The notes beneath the pieces are model-generated. The model was given only the letters and a program-made list of their open reading frames with translations, did not search any database and had not been told where the DNA came from. From Beijerinckiaceae bacterium (lineage in GTDB: Bacteria; Pseudomonadota; Alphaproteobacteria; Rhizobiales; Beijerinckiaceae), in the NCBI GenBank assembly GCA_947455285.1, contig CANGOK010000032.1, positions 1-18,296 on the forward strand: 18,296 nt of DNA. Reading direction: 5' to 3'. Below, piece by piece: positions 13,982 to 18,296 of the stretch. Each line of letters opens with the position of its first letter. The first letter of the stretch is position 1. The position numbers were made by a program, and so were the translations under genes.

Positions 13982-15522
13982 TGCACGGCATCGTTTCGCC
14001 CCCTGCTCCACGCGCGCAATCGCTGCTGCGCTTCTTCACCTGCGGCTCGGTCGATGACGGTAAGTCGACGCTGATCGGCCGCATGCTCTATGACACAAAC
14101 AGCGTGTTTGAAGATCAGCTCGAAGCATTGGAGCGCGACAGCAAGAAGTTCGGCACGCAGGGCGCCAATCTCGATTTCGCGCTGCTGCTCGACGGGCTTT
14201 CAGCCGAGCGCGAACAGGGCATCACCATCGATGTCGCCTATCGCTATTTCAGCTCCAACAAGCGCGCCTTCATCGTGGCCGACACGCCCGGCCATGAGCA
14301 ATATACGCGCAACATGGCCACAGGCGCATCGACCGCCGAACTCGCAGTCATTCTCATTGATGCGCGCAAGGGCATCCTGCCGCAGACGCGCCGTCATTCC
14401 TACATCGTGTCGATGCTCGGCGTGCGCGACATCGTGCTGGCGGTGAACAAGATGGACCTCGTCGGCTTCGACGAGAAGGTCTTCAACGACATCGTGAGTT
14501 CCTATCGCGCATTCACGGCTGACCTAGGCTTCGATCATGTGGTCGCCATTCCGCTCTCCGCGCGCGATGGTGACAACATCGCGGCAAACTCGCAGCGCAC
14601 GTCTTGGTATCGCGGACCGAGCCTGCTGGCGCATTTGGAAACAGTGGAGCCCGTTGCGGCCAATGAAGAACGCGCCTTCGCCATGCCGGTGCAATGGGTC
14701 AACCGGCCCGATCTCGATTTTCGCGGCTATGCGGGCTCCATCTCTTCGGGCGTGATCAAGCGCGGCGATGAGGTCGTGGCCCTGCCCGGCGCGCGCCGCA
14801 GCAAGGTCGCGCGCATCATCGGGCCCGATGGCGAGCGTGAAGAAGCGCAGGCCGGCGAAGCGGTGACGCTGACGCTGACGGACGAGATCGACATATCGCG
14901 TGGCGACGTGCTGGCTTCGACGCCCCACCATCTCAAACCCCGCCGCAACATGGACGCGCGTCTGCTGTGGATGATCGATGCGCCGATGACGCCGGGGCGC
15001 GATTACATCATCCAGCTCGCCACCGGCACGGCCAATGCGCGCATCGCGTCATTGCATCATCAGATCGACGTCGAAAGCTTCGAGCCCCGCCCTGCGCAGG
15101 CGCTGACGATGAACCAGATCGGCTTCGTATCGCTCGCCTGCGACAAGGCGCTCGTCATCGCGGACTATCGGCAGGACAAGGACCTCGGCGCCTTCATCCT
15201 CATCGACCGTCTGACCAACCAGACGGCGGCGCTTGGCGTCATCGAACCAGCGGCCCCCGCAGCAGCCGAGTTCAACATCGCCCCGGCGGTTGAGCCGAGC
15301 CTCTTTGCGCGCGTCAGCGCCCGCATGAACGCCAGCGACGCCGCCCTGTCGGTCGCGTTGTCATCGGGCGTCTATGTGCTCACGGCCAATCCATGGGCGG
15401 CGGGCGCCGTTCTGGCGACGGATCTCGTCCTGCGCCCCCTCGTCGCCGAATTGCGGGCCAAGGCGCGCGCCCGAAATGAGGGCGGACCTGACGACAATAA
15501 CGAGAGCGGCGCGGGGATCTGA
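13981..15522 (+). CDS. cysN: Sulfate adenylyltransferase subunit 1 (GTPase), without APS kinase domain, with unusual C-terminal extension
   Basis: A 513-residue GTPase subunit that couples GTP hydrolysis to APS formation by CysD. The G domain holds the P-loop GSVDDGKST (22-30), DGLSAEREQGITIDVAYRYF (71-90) with the switch I region, DTPGHEQ (101-107) and NKMD (156-159). The beta-barrel domains run to about residue 415 (LIDRLTNQT). CysN then normally ends or, in CysNC fusions, continues into an APS kinase with a second P-loop. Here about 95 residues follow with no P-loop: a Pro/Ala linker, a region LFARVSARMNASDAALSVAL, a hydrophobic run SGVYVLTANPWAAGAVLATDLVL and a charged tail. I cannot name this extension. 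The coding is coupled to cysD by TGATG. Confidence 0.94.
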   Translation: MHGIVSPPAPRAQSLLRFFTCGSVDDGKSTLIGRMLYDTNSVFEDQLEALERDSKKFGTQGANLDFALLLDGLSAEREQGITIDVAYRYFSSNKRAFIVADTPGHEQYTRNMATGASTAELAVILIDARKGILPQTRRHSYIVSMLGVRDIVLAVNKMDLVGFDEKVFNDIVSSYRAFTADLGFDHVVAIPLSARDGDNIAANSQRTSWYRGPSLLAHLETVEPVAANEERAFAMPVQWVNRPDLDFRGYAGSISSGVIKRGDEVVALPGARRSKVARIIGPDGEREEAQAGEAVTLTLTDEIDISRGDVLASTPHHLKPRRNMDARLLWMIDAPMTPGRDYIIQLATGTANARIASLHHQIDVESFEPRPAQALTMNQIGFVSLACDKALVIADYRQDKDLGAFILIDRLTNQTAALGVIEPAAPAAAEFNIAPAVEPSLFARVSARMNASDAALSVALSSGVYVLTANPWAAGAVLATDLVLRPLVAELRAKARARNEGGPDDNNESGAGI

Positions 15523-15538
15523 GCGCTCAGGCGCTGAG
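15519..15538. terminator. Palindrome holding both stop codons of convergent cysN and ATP12 genes
   Basis: CTGAGCGCTCAG (15519-15530) is a perfect 12-base palindrome. The TGA of cysN (15520-15522) lies in one arm and the TGA of the ATP12 gene (15527-15529 on the other strand) in the other. A second overlapping pair, CTCAG-GCG-CTGAG, ends at 15538. No U-tract follows, so terminator activity is uncertain. Confidence 0.4.
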
Positions 15539-16315
15539 TGCGTAAACCTTCGCCGCCGCTTCCATGTCGAGCCAGCGTTTGGCGCGGCGGGCGGCGGCTT
15601 CTGCGTCCTCGCCCCAGCCGGCGATCTGGAAATCCTCATCCACATGGGCGGCCGCCCAGCCTTCCTCTGCGCTGAGACGGCCATGCGCCACCGCAAGCGC
15701 GAGAAGCGCCGAGCCGGTGATGGTCGTCATCACGTTCAGGGCCGCAAGCGCCAACGGGGAGTCCACATCGCCCACGACCCGCGCAACCGCCTGAACGGTC
15801 GGCTCGGGCTGATCGGCGAAGATCACGCCTTCAGCACAGATGAAGCGGGCGCCAAAGGCTTCGCGCGCCCAGGCCAGAATGGGGTCCCAGGTCCGCGATT
15901 GCGCTTCGACAAGGGACTGCGGCTCGCCCGCGCGGTAGCAGAGGAGATCGGAGCCGGCATATTTGACGATCTCCGCCCGCACCTCGCCCATCTCTTTCGC
16001 CACGCCGTCGATGGCGGAATTGACGATGCGGGTCAGGGGCATGGAGCCGGGGTCGATGAACTCGCCCTGCGCGTTCCATTCCATCGCTAGAGCCTCGGTC
16101 AGGGCCTTGGCCGGGGTGCGGATGGGCTGGCGGCCGGGCGTATGGGCGTTCTTGCCATCGAGAACGAGGCGGAAACCGCTTTCAGTCTCCAGCGCCCCCG
16201 CCTCCTTGTAGAAGCGGCGCGGCAGAACTTTTTGCAGATCGCGCCGCGCCATGGCGACGGGATCGATGGGCTCGCCCTGTTGGGGCGCAAGCTGATTGGC
16301 CAGGTCTTCTCTCAT
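15527..16315 (-). CDS. ATP12-family F1-ATPase assembly chaperone
   Basis: A 262-residue protein matching the ATP12 family, which binds the F1 alpha subunit during assembly of the F1 head in mitochondria and alphaproteobacteria. Conserved segments include LPRRFYKEAG, GFRLVLDGKNAHTPGR, LAMEWNAQGEFIDPGSMPLTRIVNSAID, the YAGSDLLCYRA motif and the C-terminal GWGEDAEAAARRAKRWLDM. The acidic position in WGEDAEA near the end is a hallmark of the family. The start at 16315 is favoured because the N-terminus then reads MREDLANQL and AGAGAAG lies just upstream. The start region is tandemly duplicated, giving a five-codon leader. Cytoplasmic, probably constitutive. Confidence 0.92.
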   Translation of the reverse strand: MREDLANQLAPQQGEPIDPVAMARRDLQKVLPRRFYKEAGALETESGFRLVLDGKNAHTPGRQPIRTPAKALTEALAMEWNAQGEFIDPGSMPLTRIVNSAIDGVAKEMGEVRAEIVKYAGSDLLCYRAGEPQSLVEAQSRTWDPILAWAREAFGARFICAEGVIFADQPEPTVQAVARVVGDVDSPLALAALNVMTTITGSALLALAVAHGRLSAEEGWAAAHVDEDFQIAGWGEDAEAAARRAKRWLDMEAAAKVYALSA

Positions 16316-16332
16316 GGGTCTTCTCTCATGGG
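16305..16332 (-). repeat. 14-base tandem duplication at the ATP12 start, creating a five-codon leader ORF
   Basis: The unit TCTTCTCTCATGGG occurs at 16305-16318 and again at 16319-16332. On the minus strand each copy has an ATG. The upstream one reads ATG AGA GAA GAC CCA TGA (16329 to 16312), a peptide MREDP whose stop overlaps the real ATG as ATGA. The shift of 14 puts the two starts out of frame. Confidence 0.7.
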
Positions 16333-16374
16333 ACTGATGTAGCGCCCCGCTGGCCCCCGCGCCAGTGCGCAGGC

Positions 16375-16399
16375 CTCACGCAAAGCTGGATTGCGTGAG
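16375..16399. promoter_or_regulatory. Perfect 9-bp dyad over the promoter of the binding-protein gene (candidate operator)
   Basis: CTCACGCAA (16375-16383) and TTGCGTGAG (16391-16399) are exact reverse complements around a 7-base spacer. The right arm overlaps the presumed -35 of the downstream gene, as expected of a repressor site; an mRNA hairpin is the alternative if transcription starts further up. Confidence 0.45.
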
Positions 16400-16417
16400 C
16401 GGCGCACGCGCTATAGG
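16391..16417 (+). promoter_or_regulatory. Candidate promoter of the ABC-type binding-protein gene
   Basis: TTGCGT (16391-16396) and TATAGG (16412-16417) lie 15 bases apart, slightly short spacing, 40 bases ahead of the ATG at 16458. Confidence 0.35.
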
Positions 16418-16457
16418 TTCCGCGCTCAACGAACCCCATAATTTTCTGGAGAAAACG

Positions 16458-17492
16458 ATGACCCTCACCGCGTTCCGGCCCCTCGGCCTCGCCCTCGCCG
16501 GCCTACTGGCCAGCGGCGCCGCCTTCGCACAGACCAAGGTGCGCGTGGGCAATGTCAACACGGTGAGCGACATAGGCATCTATATCGCGGACAAGAAGGG
16601 CTATTTCAAAGCCGAAGGGCTCGACATGGAATTCGTCGCCTTCAACACCGCCGCGCGGATGATCGCCCCTCTGGGCGCAGGTCAACTTGATGTGGGCGGC
16701 GGCACGGTGTCGGCGGGCCTCTACAACGCCTTCACCCGCAAGATCGGCATCCGCATCGTGGCGGACAAGGGATCGAGCCGGCCGGGCTACAATTTCTCCC
16801 AGATCATGGTGCGCAAGGATCTCGTCGAAAGCGGCCGCTACAAGAGCTTTAGGGATCTCAAGGGCATGAAGGTCGCCATCGCCGCGGTTGGCACTGGCAA
16901 TGCGGCGACCCTCAATCAGGCGCTGAAAAAGGCTGGCCTCACCTTCGGCGATGTCGACACCATCGACATGGGCTTTCCCGATCACCTCATCGCCTATCGC
17001 AACAAGGCCATCGACGCCGGCGTGACCAATGAGCCCACAGCGACCCTTGCGGTGCGCGAAGGCGTGGCGGTAAAGGTCGACGGCAACGAGGATCTCTTCG
17101 AGAACCACCAGACCGCCGTGCTGCTCTATTCAGACGATTTCGCCAAGACGAAGCCGGAAGCCGCCACGAAGTTCATGCGCGCCTATATCCGCGGCGTGCG
17201 CGACTATAACGATGCGCTGAAGGATGGCGCCATCGCCGGCAAGGGCGCCGACGACGTCATCGCGACCCTCGTTCAATATACGAACGAAAAAGACCCGCAG
17301 CTGCACCGCACGACGACGCCCGCAGCCTGCAACCCGGATGGAACGGTTGACATTCCCAGCCTCGAAAGCGACCTCGCCTTCTTCAAGGAAATGAAGCTGA
17401 TCGAAGACGCGGCGATCAAGTCGACGGATGTGGTCGACAACAGCTTCGCTAAGAAGGTAGTGCAAGAGCTCGGAAGCTACAAGAAGCCCTGA
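16458..17492 (+). CDS. ABC transporter substrate-binding protein, NMT1/TauA-SsuA-like, orphan
   Basis: A 344-residue periplasmic binding protein. The Sec signal covers residues 1-24 (MTLTAFRPLGLALAGLLASG, cleavage after AFA). The mature protein starts KVRVGNVNTVSDIGIYIADKKGYFKAEGLDMEFV-like, in two stretches typical of the NMT1 / SsuA superfamily. A GxxDVGGGTVSAGLYNAF-like region and FRDLKGMKVAIAAVGTGNAATLNQAL follow, giving the two-lobed fold. Family ligands include sulfonates, nitrate, pyrimidines and aromatic acids; the ligand here is open. The ATG at 16458 has GGAG upstream and gives the signal peptide directly; the longer frame to 16365 covers the promoter dyad. No permease or ATPase gene adjoins it. 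Confidence 0.9.
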   Translation: MTLTAFRPLGLALAGLLASGAAFAQTKVRVGNVNTVSDIGIYIADKKGYFKAEGLDMEFVAFNTAARMIAPLGAGQLDVGGGTVSAGLYNAFTRKIGIRIVADKGSSRPGYNFSQIMVRKDLVESGRYKSFRDLKGMKVAIAAVGTGNAATLNQALKKAGLTFGDVDTIDMGFPDHLIAYRNKAIDAGVTNEPTATLAVREGVAVKVDGNEDLFENHQTAVLLYSDDFAKTKPEAATKFMRAYIRGVRDYNDALKDGAIAGKGADDVIATLVQYTNEKDPQLHRTTTPAACNPDGTVDIPSLESDLAFFKEMKLIEDAAIKSTDVVDNSFAKKVVQELGSYKKP

Positions 17493-17502
17493 TCAGGGCT
17501 TC
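17483..17502. terminator. Perfect 20-base palindrome at the end of the binding-protein gene
   Basis: GAAGCCCTGATCAGGGCTTC is fully self-complementary and includes the gene's last codons and its TGA (17490-17492). It can form a 10-bp stem only as a cruciform or a tight hairpin losing central pairs; no U-run follows. It probably ends transcription between the convergent genes, or could bind a protein. Confidence 0.5.
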
Positions 17503-17525
17503 CTGTATTCATCGCAAACGCCAGA

Positions 17526-18104
17526 TTATTCGGGGAAGCGGTTCAAATAGGCTTCCCCCTCCGGCGGGGGCACGCGAGCGACGTTCATCGTCAGCGCCAG
17601 AAGCGAATAGTACCCGACGATACCCGCCAGATCGACCACGCCCTGTTCGCCGAAGAGCGCCAGCGCCCGAGCATAGCTTGTGTCGGACACGCGCCGCGAG
17701 CGCTGCAATTCCGTCACGAAATCCCAGACTGCGGACAGTTCCTCATCGAGCGCCTCGGGCCTGCGACCTTCTGCGATGGCGCCTACGATGGCCTCGGTGA
17801 GGCCCGCCTTCAGACCATGCTTGCGATGGGTGCCGAACTCGTAATCCTGCGTCCAGTCGCGCGCCACGAGCAGGATGACGAATTCGCTGATCCGCCCCGA
17901 AAGCTTGCAGCGATAGCGCAGATATTCGCCCATGCGCTGGGCGTGAGTGAGCAATTCCGGGCTGCGGATGAACACATGCCAGGGCCCAGTGAAGCCCACC
18001 TTGCGCGTGGCGATGAAATCCTCAAGCGCGCCCTTCTGCGCCTCGTCATAGGACTCAGGCGAGACGGGCGGCAGACGCGGCGGGGCGGGAATGTGGTTGC
18101 TCAT
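17526..18104 (-). CDS. Carboxymuconolactone decarboxylase-family protein (AhpD-like fold)
   Basis: A 192-residue all-helical protein of the carboxymuconolactone decarboxylase superfamily. The core signature is RISEFVILLVARDWTQDYEF followed by GTHRKHGLKAGL (about residues 71-102), giving E74, W84, E89 and H93 at the usual active-site positions. The CxxC pair of AhpD-type peroxidases is absent, so a thiol peroxidase role is unlikely; the pattern is nearer to decarboxylase-like members. The substrate is unknown. ATG at 18104 follows GAGGAAAC; the frame could start seven codons earlier at 18125 but would overlap the preceding gene's stop. It lies 17 bases after the pseudouridine synthase gene on the same strand and probably shares its transcript. 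Confidence 0.88.
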   Translation of the reverse strand: MSNHIPAPPRLPPVSPESYDEAQKGALEDFIATRKVGFTGPWHVFIRSPELLTHAQRMGEYLRYRCKLSGRISEFVILLVARDWTQDYEFGTHRKHGLKAGLTEAIVGAIAEGRRPEALDEELSAVWDFVTELQRSRRVSDTSYARALALFGEQGVVDLAGIVGYYSLLALTMNVARVPPPEGEAYLNRFPE

Positions 18105-18121
18105 GGCGTTTCCTCGTTTGT

Positions 18122-18296
18122 TCAATCTTCCGGCGAATCCTCGATGGGATCGTGCTGCTTCACGTCAAAGCCGAAGAGATCGAAGGTCTTCTTCATATGC
18201 GGCGGAAGGGGTGCGGTGACGTCCAGCATGCCGCCCTTGGGATGGGGCAGGATGAGCCGCCGCGCCACCAGATGCAGCTTGCGCTCGACATCCGCA
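18122..18296 (-). CDS. RluA/RluC-family pseudouridine synthase, C-terminal end (5' part outside window)
   Basis: The last 58 codons of a gene running into the window from the right edge, ending at TGA 18124-18122. The visible protein reads RKLHLVARRLILPHPKGG, then MLDVTAPLPPHMKKTFDLFG and an acidic tail DPIEDSPED. The HLVARRLILPHP element followed by TAPLPPHM is typical of the C-terminus of RluA-family enzymes that modify uridines in 23S rRNA (RluC/RluD type). The catalytic aspartate motif lies beyond the window, so activity and exact target cannot be judged. Confidence 0.8.
   Translation of the reverse strand, partial: ADVERKLHLVARRLILPHPKGGMLDVTAPLPPHMKKTFDLFGFDVKQHDPIEDSPED

Noticed and set aside
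15238..15522. CysN tail as an APS kinase (CysNC fusion)
   Set aside because: There is no second GxSGxGKST-type P-loop and the extension is less than half the length of an APS kinase.
1..18296. CRISPR array, transposase or phage structural genes
   Set aside because: No regularly spaced repeats, transposase-like motifs or phage proteins were seen on either strand.

Overview
The window reads as chromosomal DNA of an alphaproteobacterium, most likely of the order Hyphomicrobiales (Rhizobiales). The grounds are high GC with strong third-position GC bias, an ATP12-type F1-ATPase chaperone (a family of alphaproteobacteria and mitochondria), separate propionyl-CoA carboxylase alpha and beta genes, a cysH-cysD-cysN run with an APS-type reductase, and a palindromic intergenic repeat of a kind common in this order. 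No genus is claimed. Almost all the DNA is coding and only short gaps remain; no gap exceeds 300 bases.

Layout. 1-786 is the 3' part of a 6-phosphogluconate-dehydrogenase-like oxidoreductase. 808-2776 is a two-gene putative restriction cassette on the minus strand: an Mrr-type endonuclease followed by an unusually AT-rich HNH nuclease gene. It lies next to tRNA-Leu(GAG) and its terminator (2864-2986). 3114-4650 holds lipB facing a translationally coupled pair (gamma-glutamylcyclotransferase-like and acylphosphatase). 4793-5821 is a lone tripartite-tricarboxylate-type binding protein, followed by an inverted repeat element.

6024-12159 contains pccA and pccB of an acyl-CoA (probably propionyl-CoA) carboxylase. 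They are separated by an unknown protein, a cupin, a ring-cleaving-dioxygenase-like VOC protein and a Tat-type exported Arg/Tyr-rich protein. 12231-15522 is a compact cysHDN operon (ATGA and TGATG overlaps) that activates sulfate to APS and reduces APS to sulfite. An AT-rich array of dyad half-sites and a candidate promoter precede it.

15527-18296 holds an ATP12 chaperone gene with a duplicated start region, a divergent gene for an ABC-type (NMT1/TauA-like) binding protein with a dyad over its candidate promoter, a carboxymuconolactone-decarboxylase-family gene, and the 3' end of an RluA/RluC-type pseudouridine synthase gene.

Most genes are housekeeping or ordinary accessory metabolism. The stretches most worth a second look are the Mrr/HNH cassette, the dyad array in front of cysH, the C-terminal extension of CysN in place of an APS kinase, the Arg/Tyr-rich exported protein, and the duplicated ATP12 start with a five-codon leader. 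I did not find convincing evidence of an entirely new multi-gene system.
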